The translations under genes were made by a program, and so were the position numbers. Under the pieces are notes generated by a model. It did no database searches. It saw only the letters and a list, made by a program, of their open reading frames with translations, and had not been told where the DNA came from. Shown in pieces: positions 23,571 through 29,976 of a DNA stretch of 34,281 nt (within the stretch, counting starts at the first letter, position 1; each line of letters begins with the position of its first letter). The stretch spans positions 1 through 34,281 of IMG/VR virus record IMGVR_UViG_3300006904_000014; one strand, given 5' to 3'. This stretch comes from a virus.

Positions 23571-23882
23571 TCACTTGGTAACAGCCTCGAGAAACGCCCT
23601 GAGCGCCTCGTCCTTGCTCCGCTGCGCACCCCGCAGTGCCTGCTCGGCCTTCTGCAGCTGTCGGTACGCGCGCGCCGCATCGCCTTCCAGCGTCACGCGA
23701 TCGGCAGTGCGGATCGGGCGCACGTTCGAGGGCGTCTCATCCTCCGCCGGCGGCTCATCGGGCACGTCGGGTAGCGCGTCCGCCCCATCGCACTCCACGC
23801 CGTCGCACTCGAGCGGTCGCTTGAGCGTCGCCGGGTCGATGTTGGCGTAGAGCACCATCGCGCAGTCGGGGGAGTGCTTCAC
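23571..23882 (-). CDS. Unknown protein with charged C-terminal helix
   Basis: 103 residues, GTG start overlapping the previous stop (GTGA). The N-terminal part is Cys/Asp/Glu/Pro-rich (ECDGVECDGADALPDVPDEP), likely disordered. The C-terminal part is a long charged helix (AYRQLQKAEQALRGAQRSKD). It ends just before the tRNA-like sequence. No family recognised. Confidence 0.74.
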   Translation of the reverse strand: MKHSPDCAMVLYANIDPATLKRPLECDGVECDGADALPDVPDEPPAEDETPSNVRPIRTADRVTLEGDAARAYRQLQKAEQALRGAQRSKDEALRAFLEAVTK

Positions 23883-24214
23883 GGTCTGAGCCCTCGGATG
23901 CGTCGCAGCTGCTCGTCGTCCTGCGTAGATTGGTCCTGTGCCAGCGCCACTAGTTTCCCGATGCGGCACTCGGCAGCGCGCAGATTCATGCGGTCCTCGC
24001 CTTCGTTCAGCCAGCGCTGTGCATCGAGTTGCAGCTGGAACAGCTCGGTCGTCACGCGGTCGAGCCGGCCGATCGCGGCATCGAGTTCGTCCCCGAGCAG
24101 GCGGACCAGCGCTCCGGTGCTCGGCTCCTGCGGGTCCGTCGGCTTCGCTTCCATCATCGTCCACGGCCGCGACCATGCGACGAGACGCTTGGCCCAAGCG
24201 CGATCGAACTTCAC
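23879..24214 (-). CDS. Unknown helical protein
   Basis: 111 residues, GTG start with GTGA overlap. Begins with a Trp-rich basic segment (VKFDRAWAKRLVAWSRPWTM), then long amphipathic helices (DELDAAIGRLDRVTTELFQL; RMNLRAAECRIGKLVALAQD), and a basic end. Probably an alpha-helical bundle or coiled-coil protein. No family recognised. Confidence 0.74.
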   Translation of the reverse strand: MKFDRAWAKRLVAWSRPWTMMEAKPTDPQEPSTGALVRLLGDELDAAIGRLDRVTTELFQLQLDAQRWLNEGEDRMNLRAAECRIGKLVALAQDQSTQDDEQLRRIRGLRP

Positions 24215-24273
24215 TTGCCACCTCGCTGATGCAGGCGTCGGTGCCACCAGTGCAGGCGCTCGAGGAGGGTCAT
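24211..24273 (-). CDS. Micro-protein (20 residues), helical
   Basis: ATG overlaps the previous stop by 4 nt and its TGA overlaps the next GTG by 4 nt, so the frame fills the junction exactly. Product: MTLLERLHWWHRRLHQRGGK, amphipathic and strongly basic with two Trp. The two-sided coupling argues that it is a real, translated micro-gene rather than chance. The role is unknown; basic amphipathic peptides of this size can bind membranes or nucleic acid. Confidence 0.6.
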   Translation of the reverse strand: MTLLERLHWWHRRLHQRGGK

Positions 24274-24719
24274 GGAATGAAATCCTCCAGGCCCACGATC
24301 TTCGATGGGTCGACCGGCTCCTTGCCGCCGTACCCGTGCTCTTCGAGCGCACGCTCCTTGGCGTCTTGCGCGGCGTGGCCAGCCGCTGACGGTCGCGACG
24401 ACTCGAAATTCAAGATCGGCGCAGCGATCGAGCGCGAGATCGAGGCGGGCCACGCCGCGACCCGTGTTGCAATCGGACTCGTCGCCCACGCCTGTTGCGC
24501 CACCTGCATCTCGAGCCGACGCAACTCATGCCGCCCGAGCGCCACGCCGAGCGAGTGGAAGCAGCGCGGCCAGTCGAGCCCGAGGCGATGTACAGGGATC
24601 GCGGGCAGTCCGAGCAGCGCCGCGCCGATGCAGCCCTCTGCCCAGAACGCACCGTCGAGGGTGACGCGCTTGCCACACGAGAATGAGCGGGGCGCGTTGG
24701 CGAAGTCGAAGGCGCTCAC
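24270..24719 (-). CDS. Unknown protein
   Basis: 149 residues, GTG start with GTGA overlap. Cys-containing N-terminus (FSCGKRVTLDGAFWAEGC), a helical basic middle (GRHELRRLEMQVAQQAWATS), then an Ala/Ser-rich stretch and an acidic C-terminus (DAKERALEEHGYGGKEPVDP). No family is recognised; it belongs to the mixed block of small coupled genes upstream of the terminase. Confidence 0.72.
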   Translation of the reverse strand: MSAFDFANAPRSFSCGKRVTLDGAFWAEGCIGAALLGLPAIPVHRLGLDWPRCFHSLGVALGRHELRRLEMQVAQQAWATSPIATRVAAWPASISRSIAAPILNFESSRPSAAGHAAQDAKERALEEHGYGGKEPVDPSKIVGLEDFIP

Positions 24720-24997
24720 AGCACCAGCCTCTTCGCGTCACCGATCCAGCCCGGAATCCACGGCGCGGTCCGCAGCGCTGGGTGCAGATCGAGGAACAGC
24801 GCTCGCATGCGGTCGTCCATGCTGACCAGTTGAGCGTCGCCGCGTTTCAGTAGCCGCCTCGACCTGTGGTAGGTCAGGCCGCGTAGCTCATTCAGCCGCG
24901 CTTGGTCCTGCTCGGTGAAGCCCCGCGTCCACTTGAGGTACGCATCGTGGATCGCTAGCCACTCGAGGTCGGTCGTCTCGAAGTCATCGTCGCTCAC
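24716..24997 (-). CDS. Unknown helical protein
   Basis: 93 residues, GTG start with GTGA overlap. Acidic start (MSDDDFETTDLEWLAIHDAY), then helices with basic patches (EQDQARLNELRGLTYHRSRR) and a hydrophobic C-terminal helix (RMRALFLDLHPALRTAPWIP). Small helical fold; no family recognised. Confidence 0.74.
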   Translation of the reverse strand: MSDDDFETTDLEWLAIHDAYLKWTRGFTEQDQARLNELRGLTYHRSRRLLKRGDAQLVSMDDRMRALFLDLHPALRTAPWIPGWIGDAKRLVL

Positions 24998-25359
24998 CCG
25001 TTCACCGTCCCCGACTCCACGCCGATCGCGCAGGTCGAGCCGGCCCAGGGCGAGGTCAGGCCACAGTATGCGACCAACGACCGCGTCACGCCGTCGTAGT
25101 GCTCTGTCTCGATGGTGCACGCCACCTCATCCGGCACATCGCTCACCGGCACCCTCAAATCGAACACCCCGTGAACCGGGCATCGGTAGCTGTGCGGCAC
25201 CAGCTTGCCCGTGTCGCCGCGCTCGCGGATGCCCCAGGTCTTGCCGCGGGGAACGACGCTCGAGTGGCCGACCGACGCGCCAGGCACGACGAAGATCGGC
25301 GAGCGCGTGACGTCCTCGGTGTGCCAGCGGAGGCGCGGATGAGGGCGATGATCAGGCAT
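24994..25359 (-). CDS. Zinc-ribbon-like unknown protein
   Basis: 121 residues, ATG overlapping the previous stop by one base (TGATG). Contains YRCPVHGVFDLRVPVSD with CPxH (Cys60/His63), then VACTIE (Cys81) and YCG (Cys99) with a further Cys110. The spacing is of a zinc-ribbon or rubredoxin-like fold, similar to FmdB-type elements. The rest is beta-rich with HTEDVTRSPIFVVPGASVGH. The role is unknown; such domains occur in phage proteins that bind nucleic acid or partner proteins. Confidence 0.7.
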   Translation of the reverse strand: MPDHRPHPRLRWHTEDVTRSPIFVVPGASVGHSSVVPRGKTWGIRERGDTGKLVPHSYRCPVHGVFDLRVPVSDVPDEVACTIETEHYDGVTRSLVAYCGLTSPWAGSTCAIGVESGTVNG

Positions 25360-25595
25360 CAGATCGCCTTCCCCAGGAAGGACATCATCGGACTCGGCCT
25401 GTTCGCCATCTCGAGCACCAACTCCGGCGTGTAGATCGCGCGCAGCATCTCCGCGCACTCGCTGATGTCGAGCGCCATGATCGACGAGAACGCGGCGAGC
25501 CAGCGCCTCAGCTTGCGGTTGTGGCGCTGCGGCGGTGGCGGACCGAGAGCAGCGAGTCGTTCACAGCGCTCGACGGCGCGCTTGGGGTCGATCAC
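25359..25595 (-). CDS. Unknown protein
   Basis: 78 residues, GTG start overlapping the previous stop (GTGA). A basic N-terminus (RAVERCERLAALGPPPPQRH) with a short Pro run is followed by a helix (RKLRRWLAAFSSIMALDISE) and a longer amphipathic helix with Met clusters (AEMLRAIYTPELVLEMANRP). No family recognised. Confidence 0.74.
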   Translation of the reverse strand: MIDPKRAVERCERLAALGPPPPQRHNRKLRRWLAAFSSIMALDISECAEMLRAIYTPELVLEMANRPSPMMSFLGKAI

Positions 25596-26002
25596 TGTGG
25601 CGTCTCCGTGGTGGTGGTCGCGCTCGCATCCCAGAGCGCCAGGGTGAACGCACGCTCTTGCGGCGTGAAGGACTGCAGAGCTCGCTGCAGCTCCTCGCGG
25701 AACTGGGCCTGCAGCTGCTCGGGCGTGGCTTGATCGTGCTGCGTCAGGCGGTAGCGCTCGCGTTGCTCCTTGAGCAGGTTGGTCAGCGCGCTCGAGTAGA
25801 ACTTGAAATTCTCGGTCCACTCCTCAGGGGGGAGCGGCTGCTCATCCGCGGTCGACTTGAGCCAGTGCGCGAGGCGCCGGCCGACGACGTTCAGGATGCG
25901 CTCGAGGCGCTCGACATTCTTCGTGAGCGCGTGCGATCCGATGACGATGCCGTCGATGTTGACGTCGACGAGGGCCGGGAACTGAGCGCGCGGGCGACCC
26001 AC
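25592..26002 (-). CDS. Possible small terminase-like protein
   Basis: 136 residues from GTG at 26002 (weak GAAG site upstream). A TTG start 10 codons earlier is also possible and cannot be excluded. Mostly helical with long charged helices (SHALTKNVERLERILNVVGR; WTENFKFYSSALTNLLKEQR; QFREELQRALQSFTPQERAF). Size, helical content, a basic central segment and position as first gene of the terminase-side block fit a small terminase subunit, which recognises the packaging site; no HTH is clear, so this is tentative. It is the first gene behind the control region, so it may define the start of a late or middle transcript. Confidence 0.55.
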   Translation of the reverse strand: MGRPRAQFPALVDVNIDGIVIGSHALTKNVERLERILNVVGRRLAHWLKSTADEQPLPPEEWTENFKFYSSALTNLLKEQRERYRLTQHDQATPEQLQAQFREELQRALQSFTPQERAFTLALWDASATTTTETPQ

Positions 26003-26202
26003 GCTACTTCTGCCCGGGGTACGGCGTTGCAAGGCACCGGAAGCGCATGGTCGAGTTGGTTCTACACGAAATGACCATACGTGACCATACGGACATTTGT
26101 GTCATAGTCTCAACTAGGCGAACCCTGGTAGCGCTACTCCGATACTTTCTGCCATGACGTCGATTTACTCGGCCAGCGTAAGCTAGCTGCTTGCGACAAT
26201 GT
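26003..26202. promoter_or_regulatory. Non-coding control region with candidate minus-strand promoter and tandem repeat
   Basis: About 200 nt without a supported gene (170 nt if the TTG start is used). On the minus strand TTGAGA (26113-26108) and TATGGT (26089-26084) are separated by 18 nt, a plausible -35/-10 pair. TATGGT lies in a tandem 10-bp repeat. A 10-bp palindrome, gtagcgctac, is at 26128-26137. The region has lower G+C content than its surroundings. An XRE-type regulator is encoded 400-600 nt upstream and is a candidate ligand. Confidence 0.5.
26072..26091. repeat. Tandem 10-bp repeat in control region
   Basis: Two exact adjacent copies of tgaccatacg (26072-26081, 26082-26091). The second copy includes the candidate -10 element of the promoter. 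The one-helical-turn period would place two bound proteins on the same DNA face. Confidence 0.65.
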
Positions 26203-26478
26203 CTAACTATGCGTACCTATGTGTCTATTAGTCCGAAGATCAAGCACTCCCGTTCTCCGTCTGTGCCGAAGAGGAAGAACCCAGCGGCTCGCCAAGAGCT
26301 GGTCCCGCTCACTCCCGACGAGCAGGACGCGCTGGTCCTCGGGCGTCATGTAGCCGCCGGCCCGGTCCACGACGTCCACGAGCGCCTGTAGCGCGGTCTG
26401 AAGGTCGTCGGCGTACTGCCTTGCATCGATGGCCGGTTCACAATCTCCGCCGCAGTCCCATTCCAGCGACGATCTCAT
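26203..26478 (-). CDS. Unknown protein
   Basis: 91 residues from ATG at 26478 (4-nt overlap with the upstream stop). Cys/Asp/Glu-rich start (SSLEWDCGGDCEPAIDARQY), a helix (ADDLQTALQALVDVVDRAGG), then a basic, Arg-rich end (ASRWVLPLRHRRRTGVLDLR). Last gene before the control region. The C-terminus is unusually basic. No family recognised. Confidence 0.68.
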   Translation of the reverse strand: MRSSLEWDCGGDCEPAIDARQYADDLQTALQALVDVVDRAGGYMTPEDQRVLLVGSERDQLLASRWVLPLRHRRRTGVLDLRTNRHIGTHS

Positions 26479-26603
26479 GGCACGACCCCGATCTGCCTCG
26501 CCCGCTCGGTCGCCGCCCAGGCGCGCATCACGATCGCCGGTGGCCATCCGCGCCAGGTCGTCCAGCGCGGGTCGGTGCCGAAGCGGACGGAGAAGTCGGT
26601 CAC
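26475..26603 (-). CDS. Small Trp-rich protein (42 residues)
   Basis: GTG start at 26603 overlaps the TGA of the XRE gene; its TGA overlaps the next ATG. The product, MTDFSVRFGTDPRWTTWRGW... ending QIGVVP, has four Trp and a basic helix (VMRAWAATERARQIGV). Coupling on both sides supports it as a real gene. Function unknown. Confidence 0.62.
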   Translation of the reverse strand: MTDFSVRFGTDPRWTTWRGWPPAIVMRAWAATERARQIGVVP

Positions 26604-26833
26604 GACTGGACCCTGCCAATCAGCCTGCCGATCGTCGTCCCGCAGGCGTCTGCGATGTCAATCAGGACGTGAAGCATCAGCCGCTGCCGGCCGAGCTCCA
26701 TGTTGCATAGCGCAGCCCGCGTCAGGGGTGGTTGCAGGCTCGCAGCCAGCATCTCCTGTGTCAGCCCACGGCGCGCACGAGCGCGCGCGATCCGACGATC
26801 GATCTCAACGTATACCGGCTCAACGTTCGTCAT
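26600..26833 (-). CDS. XRE-family transcriptional regulator, small
   Basis: 77 residues, ATG overlapping the previous stop by 4 nt. Residues about 12-65 form a lambda-repressor-type HTH: IDRRIARARARRGLTQEML (helix 1 and start of helix 2, with the conserved RxxxGLTQE), LTRAALCNMELGRQRL (recognition helix and turn), VLIDIADACGTTIGRLI (last helices). There is almost no other domain, so it would bind DNA as a simple dimer. It sits between the resolvase gene and two small genes, upstream of the control region; it may repress that promoter or its own operon. Cro/CI-type control of the lytic programme is possible but not shown. Confidence 0.85.
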   Translation of the reverse strand: MTNVEPVYVEIDRRIARARARRGLTQEMLAASLQPPLTRAALCNMELGRQRLMLHVLIDIADACGTTIGRLIGRVQS

Positions 26834-27264
26834 GCCAACTCCTCCACTACGATGCATGTTTCGTTGCTGTCCCATCGTTCCTGCAAGACGTGCAGCTCCA
26901 GGTATTCGCGCTTGTCGTCGTGCACAACACCCTCGCGGACCATCGCATCGACGAGTGCCTTGCACCCGGCGACGAGGTTGTCGCGGTCCATCTCCTGACA
27001 CCGCCCTGCATAGTGGCGCGTGATCGTGACACGGCGCTTGCTCGATGGGCGGGCCATGATCAGCCCGCTGCGTTCGACAGCCAGCGCGGCCAGCTTCACC
27101 AGCCACTGCCACTCGTCCCTTGCCTTCGCGTACCGCCACCTCGACGCCCCGGCGTTGACGGTGCGTGTGTTCGCCGACTCGATTCGCTTGTCGAGCCGGA
27201 ACGCCCAGCGTGCGGTGACCTCGGCGTCGGGCGAGAATCCGCACTTGGGACACGAGGCGCTCAT
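26830..27264 (-). CDS. RusA-like Holliday junction resolvase
   Basis: 144 residues from ATG at 27264 (4-nt overlap). The C-terminal half carries the RusA signature: MDRDNLVAGCKALVDAMVRE with Asp93, Asp95 and Asp106, then VVHDDKREYLEL with Asp116/117. These acidic residues match the metal-binding triad and the 'DDs' motif of E. coli RusA. The N-terminal CPKC (Cys6/9) plus a strand-rich part resembles the beta-sheet that holds the RusA dimer, with a possible extra zinc knuckle. RusA enzymes cut four-way DNA junctions, resolve recombination intermediates and debranch phage DNA before packaging. It lies in the replication block. Confidence 0.88.
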   Translation of the reverse strand: MSASCPKCGFSPDAEVTARWAFRLDKRIESANTRTVNAGASRWRYAKARDEWQWLVKLAALAVERSGLIMARPSSKRRVTITRHYAGRCQEMDRDNLVAGCKALVDAMVREGVVHDDKREYLELHVLQERWDSNETCIVVEELA

Positions 27265-27467
27265 CGCGTAACCCTGCACGAGATCGTCGCGCCAGCGATC
27301 GTGTCGCGGCCGGTAACCGCTTGATCATCCGGATCGAGCGCGATGCGCAGGCTCCCAAAGTAGGCCACGAGTTCACCGTCTGCTGACGTGCACATGCGCG
27401 TCGGTCGACCACCGCACCTCGCGAGTTCGACCAGCATCTCCTGCTGGAGTCGTTCGAGATCGCTCAC
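27261..27467 (-). CDS. Small unknown protein
   Basis: 68 residues, GTG start at 27467 overlapping the previous stop. An acidic helix (SDLERLQQEMLVELARCGGR) is followed by beta-strands (ADGELVAYFGSLRIALDPDD; RDTIAGATISCRVTR). No family recognised. Confidence 0.74.
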   Translation of the reverse strand: MSDLERLQQEMLVELARCGGRPTRMCTSADGELVAYFGSLRIALDPDDQAVTGRDTIAGATISCRVTR

Positions 27468-27682
27468 CCGAGCACCTCGGCCGCTTGTGCTGGAGCGTGG
27501 AAGTCTGGCCCGGCCGGAATCCGCGCGAACATGCGAAGCGCTTCGAGCGCCCGACCAGCCTGCTTCGCGCACCACGCTGCCCGTTCGCCATCACCGACGA
27601 CGCCCCACGCTGGAGAGCCGGTCGACTGATGCCACGACGCGGCGTACACGGCGAGCCAAAGCGCGCGTTCGCCCGGGGTCAT
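27464..27682 (-). CDS. Small unknown protein
   Basis: 72 residues, ATG with 4-nt overlap. Rich in Ala, Trp and Gly (ERALWLAVYAASWHQSTGSP; WCAKQAGRALEALRMFARIP), mainly helical. The pattern resembles small phage proteins of unknown function linked to DNA metabolism genes. No family recognised. Confidence 0.74.
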   Translation of the reverse strand: MTPGERALWLAVYAASWHQSTGSPAWGVVGDGERAAWCAKQAGRALEALRMFARIPAGPDFHAPAQAAEVLG

Positions 27683-27885
27683 GGCGCGACGCCCCAGCCG
27701 CGATCGCTCGCGTCACTCGCCGAGCAGTCGCAGTACAGCCCGCCAGGGCGCTCCTGGTTTCGCATCGAGTGCAGCCGACAGCATGGCTCGTGTGCCTCCG
27801 GCGGACCGAACGGCCATCGCGTGGCCGGCACCGGGTCGAGCAGGACGCGCCAACCGTGGCCGTAGTTCTCGGTGCGGGCGATCAT
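27679..27885 (-). CDS. Small Cys-rich unknown protein
   Basis: 68 residues, ATG with 4-nt overlap. Beta-rich, Trp- and Pro-rich start (HGWRVLLDPVPATRWPFGPP), then EPCCRLHSMRN and LYCDCSAS, with Cys35/36 and Cys52/54 as a possible metal site. No family recognised. Confidence 0.72.
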   Translation of the reverse strand: MIARTENYGHGWRVLLDPVPATRWPFGPPEAHEPCCRLHSMRNQERPGGLYCDCSASDASDRGWGVAP

Positions 27886-28025
27886 CGCTTCCTCGCTTTG
27901 TTCAGCTGCCGCCGGATCGCCGACTCAATCACGTCCGGGCTCGTTCGAAACTTGTACGACAGATCGGAGACGCTCGCCCCGTCGCAGAACAGGCGGGCGA
28001 TGACGTCGGAACGGGGTGCTCTCAT
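27882..28025 (-). CDS. Small helix-turn-helix-like protein
   Basis: 47 residues, ATG with 4-nt overlap. RSDVIARLFCDGASVSDLSY then KFRTSPDVIESAIRRQLNKA has the spacing of a short HTH of the resolvase/DUF433 type: an arginine-rich first helix, GxSVxDLxxxF turn and a basic last helix. Could be a DNA-binding accessory of the replication block. Confidence 0.68.
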   Translation of the reverse strand: MRAPRSDVIARLFCDGASVSDLSYKFRTSPDVIESAIRRQLNKARKR

Positions 28026-28621
28026 CGCCCCAGCGCACTTCGGTGCCCGTTGCACCGGCACAGGTCCGACTCGAGGCAGTTCGCGCACAGCGCACCGGCC
28101 GCTGCTTCGAGCCCGACCTGGTCCAGCATGCGATTGATTGCCCCGTCGAACACCTCACCGTCGGTCAGAGCAACGCCGTCTGCTGCGGCGCGCTCGATCT
28201 GGTCGTCAACGAGCGACGCAGTCGGATCGGACACGGCAAGCGCCACAAAGCGAGATAGGCCAGCGTCGGGCGGCGCAGCCGCGGCCCGTGCGGCGATCAC
28301 GCGCTCCTCGTCGCGACGCTTGCGCTCGGCATCGCGCGCGGCACATCGGGCGTCCAGCTCCTCGCGAGACGACACTACGACGGGCGCGGCCTTCGGCTCG
28401 ATGAGCGGCACGATCCCGCGGCGTCGCTTCGTTGCAATGCCGGCGTCGAACGACGACATCACCAGGCCGAGTGGAACCTCGCCGTCGATCACGGCGCGGA
28501 GACCTCGAGCAGCGGCTTGTGCCAGCGAGATGCCGTGGGCCGCAGCGAAGTCGACGCCATCCTGGTATAGCTCGTTCGAGAGCGAGACTGAGCGGCGCGT
28601 CTGTTTGTGTTTCTTGGTCAC
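28022..28621 (-). CDS. Ribbon-helix-helix-like DNA-binding protein
   Basis: 199 residues, GTG start at 28621 overlapping the helicase TGA by 4 nt. Residues 10-46 fit a ribbon-helix-helix fold: a beta-strand with alternating residues (RRSVSLSN), then helix A (ELYQDGVDFAAAHG) and helix B (ISLAQAAARGLRAVI). The middle (87-117) is a long Arg/Ala/Glu helix and likely a linker or coiled coil. The C-terminal part contains CANCLESDLCRC (Cys179, 182, 188, 190), a possible zinc knuckle. RHH proteins often act as repressors or ParB-like DNA binders. Its place behind the helicase suggests control of replication genes or DNA handling. Confidence 0.72.
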   Translation of the reverse strand: MTKKHKQTRRSVSLSNELYQDGVDFAAAHGISLAQAAARGLRAVIDGEVPLGLVMSSFDAGIATKRRRGIVPLIEPKAAPVVVSSREELDARCAARDAERKRRDEERVIAARAAAAPPDAGLSRFVALAVSDPTASLVDDQIERAAADGVALTDGEVFDGAINRMLDQVGLEAAAGALCANCLESDLCRCNGHRSALGR

Positions 28622-29976
28622 GAGATACACGTCGTTTCCCCTCGCCAGCGGGCGAAGATTGTTCCGGTTCTGCCGTTGCTGTTCTTCATCACGATCACCT
28701 GCGCCGTCGCCTCGAATTCGTCGCGCGTCGGCTCCAACGTGTGGCCCTCCCACTCGGGATGCCAGTCGACCCCTTTAATCGGGTCGCCATACACCGAGCC
28801 GCGGTAGATCGCGACGGCGCACTTCGCCCTCTCCTCGAGCGAACCACTCTCGCGTAGATCCGAGAGCTGCGGGCGCTTGTCCTGTCGCCGCTCGAGCTCG
28901 CGGTTGAGCTGAGACATGACCACGTAGGCGATCCCGTCGTGCTTCGCCGCGTCTGCGAACGTCGACACGATCTCGCTCAGCGCCTCGTGGGTCGACAGCC
29001 GAGGTCGCCGGTCGGGGTGCTTCACGAGCTGCACGTAGTCAACGATGGCCACGCGCGTGCCGTTCTGCTTCCTGTGGCGCCGCACGCTGCGCACGATCTC
29101 GTCTGCGGTGATTCCGCTGCGCCCGTCGACCATCCACCGCCGGCCGCGCATCTTCGCTGCGGCTCGGATGAGTTGGTCCATCTCGCCACGGTTCACCTCC
29201 GCGTTCCTCAGGCGCTCGGCCGCGACACCGCTGCAGCGCGATATTGCGCGATCGGCGTACGCGTCCTCGGTGTCCTCGAGAGAGAACAGATGGACCCCGA
29301 CGCCGTCAGCAGAGCCGGCCTCCGCGGTGGCAAGCCCCAGACTCGACTTCCCCATACCGGGCCGCGCGGCGACGATGCTCACGATCCCGGGCTGCCACCC
29401 GCCCATCTTCTCGTCGAGTTTTGCCACCCCAGTCGGGAACCCGGTCATCGCCTTCGCACCGGTGGTTCGCTCACCGAGGATGCGGTCCAGCTGACCGAAC
29501 CGGCGCCTCACCAGGTCGGTGATGCTGGTCGTCTTGTCGGGCTGGTCCTCGTCGATCTTCGACAACACCGCCATCGCCGCGGATAGGATCTCTGCGCCGC
29601 CGGTCTCCGAGGTGCTTCTCTCGAGAACATCGGACAGACCGACCCGAACACGTCGAGCGAGCGACGCATCTCGGATCTGCCGCACGTACTCGACCGCGTT
29701 GTCCACGGTCGGGACGTTCAGGCAGAGTTCCCCGAGGAACGCGAAGTCGACCGCGCCGCCGTAGCCGTCCTTCGCGAGCTGCGCCTGCACCGTCACGACG
29801 TCGATCGGCCGGTTCTCGTGCTCGAGATTGCGCATCGCGCCGAACACGAGCCGATGCTGCGCGTGCTGGAAGTCGGCGACCTCGAGCCGAGGGAACTGCG
29901 CGAGCGTTCCGGGATCGAGAAAGACGGCTCCAAGGACGGAGGCTTCGAGTGCGTGGGCTGCGATCGGTGAGGTCAT
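28618..29976 (-). CDS. dnaB: Replicative DNA helicase, DnaB type
   Basis: 452 residues, ATG with 4-nt overlap. Residues 1-135 are the DnaB N-terminal domain (HALEASVLGAVFLD, YVRQIRDASLARRV). The C-terminal RecA-like ATPase has Walker A AARPGMGKS (203-211), Walker B VAIVDYVQLV (309-318), and the Q/R-containing segment SQLNRELERRQDKRPQLSDL (355-374), followed by the arginine-finger-type element SGSLEERA. Length and order fit phage and bacterial DnaB/gp12-type helicases. It forms a ring, moves on the lagging-strand template and is loaded at the origin, here probably by the protein encoded directly upstream. With no DNA polymerase seen, the phage likely recruits host replisome parts or encodes a polymerase outside the window. 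Confidence 0.93.
   Translation of the reverse strand: MTSPIAAHALEASVLGAVFLDPGTLAQFPRLEVADFQHAQHRLVFGAMRNLEHENRPIDVVTVQAQLAKDGYGGAVDFAFLGELCLNVPTVDNAVEYVRQIRDASLARRVRVGLSDVLERSTSETGGAEILSAAMAVLSKIDEDQPDKTTSITDLVRRRFGQLDRILGERTTGAKAMTGFPTGVAKLDEKMGGWQPGIVSIVAARPGMGKSSLGLATAEAGSADGVGVHLFSLEDTEDAYADRAISRCSGVAAERLRNAEVNRGEMDQLIRAAAKMRGRRWMVDGRSGITADEIVRSVRRHRKQNGTRVAIVDYVQLVKHPDRRPRLSTHEALSEIVSTFADAAKHDGIAYVVMSQLNRELERRQDKRPQLSDLRESGSLEERAKCAVAIYRGSVYGDPIKGVDWHPEWEGHTLEPTRDEFEATAQVIVMKNSNGRTGTIFARWRGETTCIS

Noticed and set aside
23464-23574. N-terminal extension of the GNAT-like protein
   Set aside because: It would translate through the tRNA-like sequence; the ATG at 23463 is simpler.
27681-28778. 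Plus-strand frame opposite the RHH gene and small genes
   Set aside because: Antisense shadow without RBS or domain; the minus-strand frames are coupled.
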